From contig CM047809.1 in the NCBI GenBank assembly GCA_026214975.1, forward strand, positions 30,229,977 through 30,293,976: a stretch of 64,000 bases of DNA. Direction: 5' to 3'. Source of the stretch: Gentiana macrophylla. Lineage: Eukaryota > Streptophyta > Magnoliopsida > Gentianales > Gentianaceae. The position numbers and the translations under genes are program-made. Each line of letters opens with the position of its first letter. The first letter of the stretch is position 1. This document shows positions 33,724-44,157 of this stretch, piece by piece. The notes below the pieces were generated by a model. It was given only the letters and a program-made list of their open reading frames with translations, was not told the DNA's origin and made no database searches.

Positions 33724-34017
33724 TCAGACATCGAGGTCGATGGCCCCCTTGACTTGTATCTTATGATTGGTGAAGCCCTCAAGGGTGCCATTATGCGGTC
33801 TCAAATTAGAGTCGCTGAAACCCAACTCTTTGAAGCAGTTGTAATATAGGATATCGCGGCAAGCTCCTGTATCAACCATCACTCTATTGACACAGGCCCG
33901 ATTGACGACCACCGAGATGCAAAGGCACATATCCTCTGTATTGGTTGAAGTCACTAGCTCACTTCGAGTAAAGGCAAGGGGCTGTTCACTCCCTCGCAAA
34001 ACTACAGGCTTCTCCAC
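33724..34017 (-). pseudogene. Tat-clade aspartic protease
   Basis: The 97-codon frame contains RVMVDTGACRDILY, whose DTG is the active site of retropepsin-like proteases, then NCFKELGFSDSNLRPHNG and LEGFTNHKIQVKG as in Tat proteins. The serine usual after DTGA is cysteine. It lies between the gag zinc knuckle and RT. Frame breaks on both sides leave it unable to be made as part of a polyprotein. Confidence 0.8.
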
Positions 34018-34199
34018 ATGTTTGTTGATGGAGCCGATGCGATTCTTAATCGATTGTTAGTGGGAGGAGGCTCGGTTATCATTCTAATGTTCTATCGAAC
34101 CGACGAGCTTGTCGATTCCTCCTGCCTAGACCACCGGTATCAAGTTTGAGGTGATCATGGTGTCCGCGAGCGAGCAACTTCTCTATTGCTCGTTTGAAT

Positions 34200-34850
34200 T
34201 GGATACATTCATCGGTAGTGTGACCCTTATCCCTGTGATAGCCACAAAATTTGGATGCATCGCGGCGTGATCAGAACCATTGGGTATGGTTCAGTATTTC
34301 GCCTCTCGATTTCATTCAACACTTGGGAATAGGAAATTCGAGCGGCGTGAAATGCTCTTCCTTAAATCTTTCAGTTTCTTGATTTCCTATCCGCCCCTCT
34401 GCTGGTGTCTCTTGGCGGCTACGCCAGCCCTCTGTTTGCCTTTGTTGGACGAAGACGCTCCTTCGCTTCCCCGCATTTGCAATGTACTTCCTAGTCGAGC
34501 TCAACATCTCTTGTAGGTTATTTGGTGGTGACAAAGCGAAATAAGACTTCAAGTACCCGGCTTCAACCCCTGCTTTCAAAACTACTCATGACAACGTTAT
34601 CTCGCTATACCCTGGTTAGCTCGTACACTTTGTAAAACCGCTCGTAATAATCGCGAGTACCCTCATTGTCGCCTTTGTCGGACCTCTCATGTAGAGTCGA
34701 TATGCGTCTTTTAAGTCCTCCCACCGATTTGAATTTCGCTATAAACTTGTTGATCAGGTCATCCCATGATAAAATCGATCCCAGAGGAAGATCCTGCGGA
34801 TCCATGATGCTGCCCGATCTTGCATTGATCCCACAAATGCTATACACCAA
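34200..34850 (-). pseudogene. Tat-clade gag: capsid end and zinc knuckle
   Basis: Frame 34850-34605 includes LPLGSILSWDDLINKFIAKF and ERFYKVYELTRV, typical of the retrotransposon Gag domain. Frame 34579-34316 continues (YLKSYFALSPPNNLQEML, then KYIANAG). A zinc-knuckle-like CGYHRDKGHTTDEC lies at about 34250-34205, with the C-H-H-C pattern of this clade. The frames do not join. Confidence 0.8.
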
Positions 34851-34932
34851 GCCTCATCGCTAGAGGTACACAAACTGATTCTGCTTTGAAAAGCGGATAG
34901 CCAATCCAGAGGATCTGTTGCTCCGTGGTAGT

Positions 34933-35769
34933 TTATGAAATTGGGATAGTGAGTTCCTCCCTGGAGCCGCTTTCAGATGCGCTGGGATGAAGCACACTTG
35001 TTCCCCATGTCGGAACCGTTTTAACACCCTTTGTTCCTTTCTGTAATTCTTCTATCTGTTTTTTCATGATGCCTATCTCTTCCTGATTTGGGGGTTGAGG
35101 TGGGAGCGCAACATAACTTTCTTCAATTTCCGAGTCCCCCTGTCCTTCCAAGCGGGTGCGAACTCGCCGAGTGTTCTTTGGTCGCATTGGGGCTGCACCG
35201 CGATCGTCGATCGCGGGCCCCAGTCTACCAAGTGCAGATTTCCTACCCTCTCTAGGATGTGAGGTTGCATGACTACTCTCCTCTATTTCCGATCGCTGTG
35301 GTCGAACCGTTTTTGGAGGAATGAATGTGGGCTGAATCTCGGTTTGTGCGGGTTGAGGAGGGTTGAATTTACGGATTGACCGAGGAGGTAATCCTTCTGC
35401 AATGAGTAGTGCATTTCCTTCCCGCATTTCTTCAACATATTCCATGTGCGCTTGCAAAGCTATTTTATATGTATCTTGTTGTGGGGGAGCTCCCCCGGCT
35501 GAAATAGCTTCTTGTTCGTTAGTTGGGTTGGATGTCCCCGCGATTCCTTTTCCCTTGCTTTTCCTAACCGCTTCCTCGTGTATTTCACGGGCTTTAGTCC
35601 TTTCCCGTATGTATGCTCGCATGTCGGTTGTGAGGGCAGGGTTGACCTCTGCCCCATCTGACATAACCCTTCGGCTAGCCTCTCCACGGCGCGTGCTCGC
35701 CCCACGTGGCAGTCCCTGATTGGCTGCCTTAGCCGGTGTTGCAGGGTTCATGTTTTTCCCGCCAGCCAT
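34933..35769 (-). CDS. Tat-clade gag, N-terminal region
   Basis: A 278-codon frame starts at the ATG at 35769, the first after a leader of about 370 bp from the primer-binding site. The protein starts MAGGKNMNPATPAKA, is rich in P, E, R and Q, and has a short helical segment EIGIMKKQIEELQKG near residues 228-242. It carries no catalytic motif. In the family this part precedes the capsid domain, which here lies in another frame at 34850-34605, so the polyprotein is broken at about 34933. It is the longest undamaged frame of the element. Assigning it to gag rests on position and composition plus the adjoining Gag domain. Confidence 0.7.
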   Translation of the reverse strand: MAGGKNMNPATPAKAANQGLPRGASTRRGEASRRVMSDGAEVNPALTTDMRAYIRERTKAREIHEEAVRKSKGKGIAGTSNPTNEQEAISAGGAPPQQDTYKIALQAHMEYVEEMREGNALLIAEGLPPRSIRKFNPPQPAQTEIQPTFIPPKTVRPQRSEIEESSHATSHPREGRKSALGRLGPAIDDRGAAPMRPKNTRRVRTRLEGQGDSEIEESYVALPPQPPNQEEIGIMKKQIEELQKGTKGVKTVPTWGTSVLHPSASESGSREELTIPIS

Positions 35770-36142
35770 GACTTATGATTTTTGGGCGGGTATTTTTCTG
35801 ACTCAGGAATATAAGGTAACGACTGTTTGTATCTCCCAGGCTATTTACAACTAAAAGATGACCGAACTTTCCTTACTCGAAGATCTGAAACCGGCGAAAA
35901 GATGCGTAGACCAACCTGGGTATTTTAGATGGACTCAAGTGTGAGTTTGCAATGAAGTTGATGATCTCCTCTGTGCAAGTTGCTGAGAGAAAGAGAGCAG
36001 CGGATTCTGGGCTGTATTATCCCAAAAAAATTTCAAAGCTTTGATGACTGACAGGCTGTAGATGATGATGACTTCGCCTGAGACACCGTGAAATCGTCTT
36101 TGTGGTGGAGTAAGTAGCCCTCGAATGCTGAATGATAATGAT

Positions 36143-36162
36143 TTTCCCGGTAACGGAGCCAA
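36143..36162 (-). other. Primer-binding site of the Tat-clade element
   Basis: The minus strand reads TTGGCTCCGTTACCGGGAAA, two changes from the TTGGCGCCGTTGCCGGGAAA type used by Tat elements. It lies one base from the LTR end. Confidence 0.8.
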
Positions 36163-36163
36163 C

Positions 36164-36815
36164 TGATGTTGCGTGGAACACCAGATTTGCGGTAACAGTG
36201 TTTATCTTGAGGATATAAGGCTGATATGAATGATTTCTCCGGTGTGGTTAGGGTGGCGAGTAAGAACAAGGCTGCCGGATCAGTTTACAAGATGAACAGG
36301 TTAATCTGTCGACAAGTTGGCAGAGTTTCTGCTTGTATTAGATTTATAGTTAAAGCTTGAGAGAGAGAGTCCCCCTTCTATTACAATGTGATCCCATATA
36401 TATAGGCTAAAAAAGTGAGTCGGTTCACTGTTCATTGATAAGACAACTTAGAATACATAGCTAAGTCAAACATGCATGCAATACAAGTGTCCTATCTAGC
36501 TGTAAAGTATTGCCAGCTGGATTGGCCAGCTGGGTAAGCATGGCGAACAGCGAGTCCGGAGAAGTATGGTTGAGTAGCGGACTCGTTTGTGCCTTTATGT
36601 ATGTGGTGGAATCACGTGGAGAGAATGAGTCCGCTTACCGTTAGCGGATATGATCCGCTTCATTGTTGGCGGATAGGCCTCGGCTTGTAGCTAGCGCCGA
36701 GAAGATGCTTGGTGGCGCCGGCGGCGGAGGTAAAAGCCCATTATCTCTGGCCGACGGGCCAAGATTGTAGGCCCAATATGGATGAACAGGGCCCCATTCC
36801 AATCCGGGTATATCA
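36164..36815 (-). repeat. 5' LTR of the Tat-clade element
   Basis: On the minus strand it runs TGATATACCCGGATTGG to GCAACATCA, 652 bp. A TATA box TATATATA lies at 36397-36404. Upstream of it are repeats of a GTCCGC/AGCGGA word, including the hairpin AGCGGAT-ATG-ATCCGCT (36643-36659). Confidence 0.8.
36397..36404 (-). promoter_or_regulatory. TATA box of the Tat-clade LTR
   Basis: TATATATA in the minus-strand context GCCTATATATATGGG, the only strong TATA in this LTR and properly placed between the repeat words and the R/U5 side. Confidence 0.6.
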
Positions 36816-38344
36816 GTTAATGATCCTAGATGCTATGATACGGTTAGATATGCGTTTAGGCGTTTTGTCTATGTTAAAGTTGCTGCTGTTTGTGCTAGAA
36901 ACGGACTAGAAATCGAGTTTGAAGATTTGGGGTTTTGGAAAAACGCAGTGGACGGGCGTCTGCATAAGCGGACGGGCGCCTCAAAGCTTAAACTCAAACG
37001 GGCGCTTGCCTTTAAGCGGACGGGCGTTTGAGGAGTGATTTACATACAAAGTTGTAGCGTTTTTAGGTGGACGGGTGTCCGATTATAGCGGACGGACGCC
37101 CGTCCCCCGCACGGACGTCCATAGGTTTGGACGGGCGTCCAATAGGGTTTAAACGAGCGTTTAGGGTTTTAGACGGGTGTTTGATCGGTTTACCTTGTTT
37201 TATTGATCTTAATTGATTCAGTTTAGTTCAGGCTTCAATGTTATGTTATTTATTGGTTTGAGCTTTAAATTATGATGTATTAAGATTAATTAAAAATGAA
37301 CTAGCTTCGATTGTACTTCTGATGCGTTCAGTTAAAACACAGAATGTACTCTTAAAGGGAGTTGAAGTTCGGATCCGTCGGAAGGGCATGAAAGGGCTTG
37401 TGCTTTGGTGAACTAGAGTTCATCAATGTCTGTGTATTTCTTTGGACTTGTCCGTGTCTCAGTGGTCAAATGCGAGAGTAGGAGATGTGAGGAGCTTACT
37501 TGAAAATACTAGGGATGGCTAGTTAATTCACATCAATACTTACATATGTGTAGTAAAGATAAAGCATCATCTATTCCCAGTTAGACACTATTCCATATCG
37601 GTGATGTGATACGCTCATAAAAGGTGGACAACATCGCCGGCCTTAAACGGTGAAGGGCGGTGGAGGAAATCCATCGGACGTATACGCATACCGGGGAGAC
37701 CCCGGAGCTAATCGGTGCTAATCACCGTTAGTTAGCAAGTATATCTTCAGGCTGATGAACGCCATGCGCAGTGTCCTTGAGTAATGACGCAACAAAGATA
37801 AGCTAAGTAGAAACGTATAGTCATGACATGTTGATGGGCATGAAGTGAACCCTAGATTGAGTCTTTTCATCAAGATAATCTATTAATAACAAACTTTAAT
37901 TAAATTGTAGCTTCTACTTCTTACTATGTACATTGTACTTACCTCAAATGCATGTTTATTTATGTGTTTGGGGGAGAGAAGACGAACAGGTTGGTGATGG
38001 TTTCGAGGAGGACTTTGATGACGACGTTTGAGGACGCCGGAGTTGAAGACTCTTATTTATTTTTGTTCCCTTCATTTATGCTATTTCATAGACCTGGATT
38101 AGTTGGATATAATAGTTATCTTAGTAGCATTGGATTTCGTTGATTTCTTTTGAATGTAATAAGCATTACATTTTCTTTCTACCTTTAGTGATTCCTATTC
38201 TTTAATGTTTGGAAAAAAAATTACCCGAGTCTTTTGCTTCCGTTTGCTTTTATTTGATACGTGTAATGTTATTTATTTAATATTATGCGTGCCGAACGTT
38301 TCGATTTCCGGATAAGGACTCGGTGTCCGGGAACGGGGCGTTAC
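36816..38344 (+). repeat. Tekay/Del-like LTR fragment (copy 3)
   Basis: It aligns with the right two-thirds of the LTRs at 41769-53678 and 54445-56782: 'gatgcgtt.agtt', 'gaatgtactctt', 'catcaatgtctgtgta', 'gagagtaggag.tgtgag', 'catgacatgttgatg' and the end 'ccggataaggactcggt.tcc' followed by 'ggggcgtta'. Its left part is displaced by the Tat element and gap. No primer-binding site follows, so it is an LTR remnant. In its middle, the AATGCGCACGCATT words of the other copies are replaced by GGACGGGCGTCC words. Confidence 0.8.
36950..37195. repeat. GGACGGGCGTCC word cluster in Tekay-like LTR copy 3
   Basis: About nine copies of the word or one-base variants (gacgggcgtc, gacgggcgcc, acgggcgctt, gacggacgcc, acggacgtcc, gacgggtgtt) occur in 245 bp. 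The same word family occurs in the unrelated LTRs at 15249-16767 and 48906-50466. Confidence 0.85.
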
Positions 38345-38702
38345 CGTGGGTGTTTTTAATTTTTAAAACGAAATTCTTTATAAAATAATGTAAGGTGTAT
38401 TAGTGTATACATTATTAGTCTCTCTCATACATGCTCTTGTTTGGTGAACTTATGAGTTAGATTCCGGTAGTAGTAGTTTTTTTAATAATAATTATGAAAT
38501 CTCAAGTTAGCTGATTATAAAAATGAACATATTCAAATTGGATGGTGGTGAGTGATTGGTATAAGTAGTAATCTAATATCACGGGCCAATTTTAGCCCTG
38601 ACTCGGGTTTGAACCGAATCCGAAGTGATTTTTAGCTCAAATTAAATAATTAAAATTTGTATATAGAAGATAAAATGTGAATTAAATAAGATATGAAGGT
38701 AT
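38345..38702. other. Unassigned AT-rich stretch
   Basis: No gene or clear repeat between the LTR remnant and the following MITE. Confidence 0.4.
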
Positions 38703-38712
38703 TAAAATCTAT

Positions 38713-39501
38713 GGGAAATTAGGGACAAGGACACAATCTGAAATATTTTTAAGTAACAGGACAACTACATATTTTTTATAGGAAGAAGGACAACTGTATA
38801 ATTTTTATGGAAAATTAGGGATAAGGACACAATCTGAAATATTTTTAAGTAACAGGACAACTACATATTTTTTATAGGAGAAGGACAATGCATAATTTTT
38901 ATAGCGAGAAGGACAAAAAAGCAGTGAATCCGAAAATCGGTGAATCTCCTAGTGAATCCCGAAATCGGTGAATTTCGATAGTGAATTCGACAAATGAATC
39001 CTTAAAAAATAGTGAATTTCGACGATGAATTTTGAAAAATAGTGAATTTTGACAAATGAATTTAAATCGTTGAATTTAAATAGTGAATTTTAACACAAGT
39101 GAATTTCGACAATGAATAAATAGTTTTGTCCTTTATGCAAAAGTTTTAAAAATGTCATTCTACTCAATTGATGAAATATTTCTGTCATTCTCCCTCATTC
39201 CCTCTAATTTTTATAGCGAGAAGGACAAACAGTGAATCCCGAAAATCAGTGAATCTCCCCAGTGAATCCCGAAATCAGTGAATATTGACAGTGAATCCCG
39301 AAAATCAGTGAATTTCGACAATGAATTTTGAAAATTAGTGAATTTCGACAGTGAATTTCGGCAGTGAATTTAAACAGTGAATTTTGAACGCAAGTGAATT
39401 TCTACAGTGAATAAATAATTTTGTCCTTTATGCAAAAGTTTCAAAAGATTGTCCTTCTACTCAATTGATGAAATATTTATGTCCTTCTCCCTCATTCCCC
39501 C
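38713..39501. mobile_element. Mutator-like MITE with internal GTGAATTTCGAC array, long copy
   Basis: Flanked by the 10-bp duplication TAAAATCTAT (38703-38712 and 39502-39511). Its ends read GGGAAATTAGGGACAAGGACA and, inward from the right, GGGGGAATGAGGGAGAAGGACA. The interior has two tandem arrays of a 12-17 bp unit of the type cagtgaatttcgac (38935-39115 and 39228-39415), each preceded by 'agcgagaaggacaaa'. The left segment 'ttagggacaaggacacaatctgaa...' is also duplicated (38717 and 38813). The shorter sister copy is at 59256-59649. Confidence 0.8.
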
Positions 39502-39511
39502 TAAAATCTAT

Positions 39512-40237
39512 CTATTAATATGTTTTTGAAGGTGTTTAAATCAATTACCCAATAACCCGCTCCAAATCCGCAAATAGCCCGACCCAAACCCTTGCCATAT
39601 ATTAATGCATGAAAGTTTTTTCCTAAAATAAATTCATGTTTTACTTTTAATAAAAATATTATTACGTGTTTGACTTTCTAAAATTAAGCCCCCTCATTTA
39701 TTATTCCACAAGAAAAGCTACAATCACTGAGAAAAAATTATATGAAATTAATGTACACATCAGTTATTCTTAGAGTGAAACTGATTACCTAACATTAAGC
39801 AATCACATTCACTCATTTTGACCCATCTTGAAAACAAAACAAAAAAAAATCTTATTCGAATTCAAAAGCCTCATCAGCGGATATTTCGATCAAATCTTAT
39901 TTAAATTCAAAATTCGTTACTACTAAAATTTCAGGAGATGCCAAATCTCATCACCAATTTCATATATTTTTTAATTTCAATGGTGACCACACTCCAACAT
40001 GTATGCTTTTTGCCATGAATAATGCTATTTTATTTTTAGAATTTCCTTTCTTTTTTAAACCATTTCCACCCAATTCCTTTTCGGCCATGATTGTTACGAT
40101 TTGAAGTTTCACACATTTTTCTTTTCTCGAACCCAATTTGTTCTATAGGCTGATTAATTGGCTTTTGCCTTGACAACTATGTTGATTAAAATCCTACTAT
40201 TTTAGACTAGAAAACTAGAATATAATAATATATATAA
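39512..40237. other. Unassigned stretch
   Basis: AT-rich DNA without a recognisable gene. 'ccaaatccgcaaatagcccgaccc' type low-complexity text near 39560 is the only notable pattern. Confidence 0.35.
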
Positions 40238-40409
40238 CCTCTTAATATATACTATTACTGATGACGCTTTTGTTACTTTGATAGAATGTTTCTATTTATT
40301 TTTAACTACTGCATCTTTGTTAATGGTCTTTCGAAACACTTTTTCAGGAAATGATGTGGTTGGATATAAGATGATGACGTGGTATATATTTGTTGTTTCT
40401 GATTGAATT

Positions 40410-40440
<31 letters not shown>

Positions 40441-41642
40441 TTGAATGAATATTTTGTTCTTTTTCGCGGAACAATGTCATCTTTTACGTTCACGAATGCG
40501 ACTGGTGAGTTCTATTTTTATTTCTTTTCGTGATCATATTTTCATGACGAAGAAGCTTATGACGATAGAATGAGATATAATGCTTCTAAATTTTTTGGTC
40601 TTTTTCTTTTTATTTCCGGCATTCTTCTGTTAGTGGTTTTTGAACAACAAACCATATTAGTTGATAATATTCCAACCACATGGACTTTATTTTTACTTTT
40701 TTTATGGCCATTCTACATTGTTTATAAATAATTGGTACAGGGAAAAAAATCCTCTATAATTGAATGTTTACGTATGACTGTTTCTAAATAATTCAAGGAT
40801 TTCACATGTAATTTTATCCCAAGTTTTTTCAATATATGATTATAAGGATCCTTTTTTATTTCATATAGGATGTGAGAGAGATTGAAAATATGCACTTCAT
40901 TAGATGTTGGTTCAACCTTGCCAGATATAATTTATTTTTTTATTTTTTTTTATGGTGTTTGTTTCTTACATTCAAATGGTGAAACTGAAATCCGCTTATT
41001 GGTTGTTTCTTTGATGATGGTGCTTGTCTATTCAATTTTCTAAGCTCAGTGTTTGGTCTTCCTCCGACCGGTGCTTCCGTGCTTTTAGGTCGCTGAGGTT
41101 TTAGGTTTAACCTTTTTATGTTGTCACAGATATCTCTAGATTGTGCAGTTTTTCAAAATGTACTTTGCTGACTTATACCAGCATCTAATTTCTATCAAGT
41201 TTGTTGAGTTTTCTGGTGTAGGGCGGTTGCTTTTGGATTTTTGAGTGCTTCGATAGGTGTTGCCATCCTTTACCTCGGAGTTTGAATCGATTCGGCGCAT
41301 TAAAATGCTTTTATAATCATTCTGTGTTGGTGTCTTTTTATCGATGTGTCGGCTGCTACGGATGTTTTTTTTTTTTTTTTTTTTTTTTTTTGCACTTTAA
41401 TGCCAAACGTGTTTGGAATGTTTGTCGGAATGAAAATGTCTTCGGGTTTAAAATTACAATGCACTCGATATTTGGTTCCATAGGCACATGCATGCCTAAT
41501 GTATGTTGGTTGTGTATAAGTGTACTGTATTGTACATATAAGTGTTGACATTTGATTATATTTTATTATCGTAGGGCCGTTATATTCTACAAACTTGAAT
41601 CGTCAAATCGTCCCGTGCATGATGCACGGGTTTTCAGGCTAG
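40238..41642 (+). mobile_element. Probable non-autonomous Helitron
   Basis: The right end has the Helitron signature: a 9-bp-arm hairpin CCCGTGCAT-G-ATGCACGGG (41612-41630), then eight bases, then CTAG followed by T (41639-41643). The left end TCTTAATATATACTATTA (40238) fits the TC...CTAG structure and lies about 1.4 kb away, but the base before it is C rather than A, so that boundary is tentative. No Rep/helicase frame is present. Poly-T runs of about 25 occur at about 40409-40435 and 41366-41391. Confidence 0.55.
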
Positions 41643-42461
41643 TGAGTTAATGGTTTAAATCAACAATTTTTGTTATTCGGGTCTCCTCTGCACCGGTGGG
41701 AAGCCTAAGACTGCACTGCTTAATTAATTTATTCGGTACACTATTTTATTTACTCGTTATTTTATACTTGTAATATTCGGACTTGTCGAAAATGACAGAC
41801 GTGTATTTTTGCGAAAAATGGAATATTATGTTTAACGATTTACGGATTTAAGTATTTTATGTATATGTATTTCGGATAAATATATATATTTAAGGGTAAT
41901 TAAATGATTTTTACAAGGGGATTTAGTTATTTAATTAATGAAATTAATTAAATGGGTATTTAAGAAAATATCTCCTAGTCTTCCACATAATACAGTCGAC
42001 ACTCTGGAAAAAAAAAGGAAGAGGAACAGTGCAGAGAACAGAGAAAATGGAGAACAAACTTTCCAATCGTGCGGCTAATCCGTCAGGATTTTGTGCAGAC
42101 TGCAGTAGAAGAAATCGTTCACTGGGAGAAGACGATCGTTTCCATACTCTTCGTTTACTAAATTGTAAGTTTCCAGTTTAGCCTTAGTTTTTCGTAATTT
42201 TCAAGTTTGATCATGTTTGGTTGTATAGAATCCTTCGATTCATAGTCTAATCGTTTAGAAACCCTTGATCAAAATTAATCCTTGATTGATTGTGGATCGA
42301 TTAGGTTTTGGAGTTAAAGGCTTAGATGGATCTGCAGTCATTTTGAGTTTTGCTTGCTAAAAGATAAGAGGCTCTTCCTAATGAGTAATTACGTTTTACA
42401 ATGGTTAGGTTGAGTGTTAGTCTTGTTTTGTGGCAAGGATTCGTGCTTATATGTTGTTGCT

Positions 42462-44119
42462 TGATGGCCAAAATAGTGACGGTCCAACTTTGATCGGCAG
42501 CGTACCGGGTCGGAAGTACTATAGAGGTGAGCAAGGTCGTATTCCACGAGGAATTAATCAAATACCAAAGTCAATTTCGGATTTAGTTTAAGTCAATCAC
42601 GATGTTTCAAGTTCAATTACACTAAAATGAAATATAAACTAAAGATACTAAAGAGAAAAAGAGACATAGCCAAACCATGATCTAATTGATTACTTTCGCC
42701 CCTCTAATCGATTAACTCGGGAATGGGATTAACCAACCAATCATCATAATGCTTATATCGACTCGTTCATGGGTGCAAACTCATAAGATAGTACTAGACG
42801 CCATGCAACAACCTAGTACCCTTTGCCCGGTTCAACAGTCCGCCTTTAAAAATTTAACTGACCAGAACAAGATAAACACTCTAGAGCCGCTCGATTTACA
42901 CCGACAAACCTCGTTACCCAATCGATCTAAACAACTCAGTCAATTGTAAATAACGATCTTAAAACCCCTTTTCTCACACCCCTTCGCAACTTACATTTAT
43001 AAAAGTGGTGTGTGAGTTCATGAACTCGGTGTACGGTCTAATTCAAGCATTAAGAACAAGTTTTAAGACATGAATTCGTCGATAAAACAACAATTAAGTA
43101 CTACTCATTCCCAATTTCATCAATTAGAGGGTGATTTCTTCAATATTCACATGACTTAGCTATGATATGTTTAGCTACACATCATAAATCAAGAAATACA
43201 ATCAAAGAAAGGATTAAAGCCATTAATCAAGAGAAGAAATGAAATTAATTACCAAAAACGCAGATAAGTTGTGGTTACATCAATCTTCATCCAAACCCAA
43301 TGTCACTTGGGGAAGAAGACCTCAAAACACCAACAAGAAAGAGGGAAATCTATGCTAAATTATGTTTAATCTAAGAGAAAGAGAGAAAGAAGAGCTAATC
43401 TAAGAGAAAAAAGAGATGAAAATCGGCTTAAGGGTGTCCTAAATAAGTCTAGGTATGAGTTGATATGAAATGGGGGTGAAAATCTATTTATAAGCGTTCA
43501 AAAATGTGCAGAAAAAGCAGTTTTGGCATGCCCCAAAGTCCTCGGCGCGCGCTGAACCTGTTCTGTGACTTCCTGTGGTCTCTGTTCTTCTTTGGCGTGC
43601 GCCAAAATTCCTGGACTGATACACCTTTAGTAATCTGGCAATATCTTTGTGTGTAGAGCTCCGATTTGAGTGATTCAAAGTGCGTTGGAAAGCTCATTCA
43701 ATTGTCTACAACTTGCATGAAGACTACAAGTCCATAAAATTCTTGTATCTGGGATAAAATGGCTGATGAAGTGCACGTATGGTGAAAGCAACAACTATTT
43801 TTGATCAATTTCCATTCCCAGGCTTCGGTTTCGTCTTTCTAAGCCTCGTGCCTTAACTTCCGGGCTCATAACTCACCTAGATCCTGCATCACAACATTCA
43901 AACACATACCGAGCATAACTCCGCAAGATAACTAGGGCTAGAAAAGGGTCAAAATACCGTAAAATTGTGAGGTTTTCCATCTATGTGACGGTTCACCTCA
44001 AAGTGAGTGCTCAATGCGATTTTGCCCTATAAACGGTCTAAACTACCCAAAATAAGCCGAAAGTGTCGTATACGGGGGTTAAGACATGCACCGGAGCATA
44101 GTAAAGTTGACTCTCATCA
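42462..44119 (-). repeat. 3' LTR of the non-autonomous element
   Basis: 1658 bp, near identical to the right LTR outside its nested insertion. The minus-strand TATA box TATAAATA lies at 43485-43492, and the palindrome TTTGGCG-TG-CGCCAAA (43591-43606) lies about 100 bp upstream of it. Confidence 0.9.
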
Positions 44120-44130
44120 ACCACCCCCCA
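44120..44130 (-). other. Polypurine tract of the non-autonomous element
   Basis: The minus strand reads TGGGGGGTGGT immediately before the LTR. Eight bases further upstream is the 8-bp hairpin at 44138-44157 that is conserved in the decayed relative. Confidence 0.8.
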
Positions 44131-44137
44131 CTTAGCG

Positions 44138-44157
44138 TTTGCTCGCTCTCGAGCAAA
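44138..44157. repeat. Conserved 8-bp hairpin beside the polypurine tract
   Basis: TTTGCTCG / CGAGCAAA around loop CTCT, identical in its arms to 220-239 in the decayed relative. Confidence 0.75.

Larger units (their letters stand above)
32188..36815 (-). mobile_element. Tat-clade Ty3/gypsy element, 5' half, decayed
   Basis: From right to left the element has an LTR (36164-36815), a primer-binding site (36143-36162), a leader, gag (35769 to about 34200), protease (34017-33724) and RT/early RNase H (33363-32188), then the gap. Domain order and motifs fit non-chromoviral Ty3 elements of the Tat group. It inserted into a Tekay/Del-like LTR, and the expected duplication base set after the LTR is GTTAA (36816-36820), with its partner beyond the gap. 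Multiple frameshifts separate the domains, so it cannot make its own proteins. Confidence 0.85.

Noticed and set aside
35363..35719. 118-codon plus-strand frame
   Set aside because: Antisense to the 278-codon gag frame.
38935..39415. CRISPR-like spaced repeats
   Set aside because: Units of 12-17 bp are contiguous and diverged, without unique spacers, in a eukaryotic MITE.
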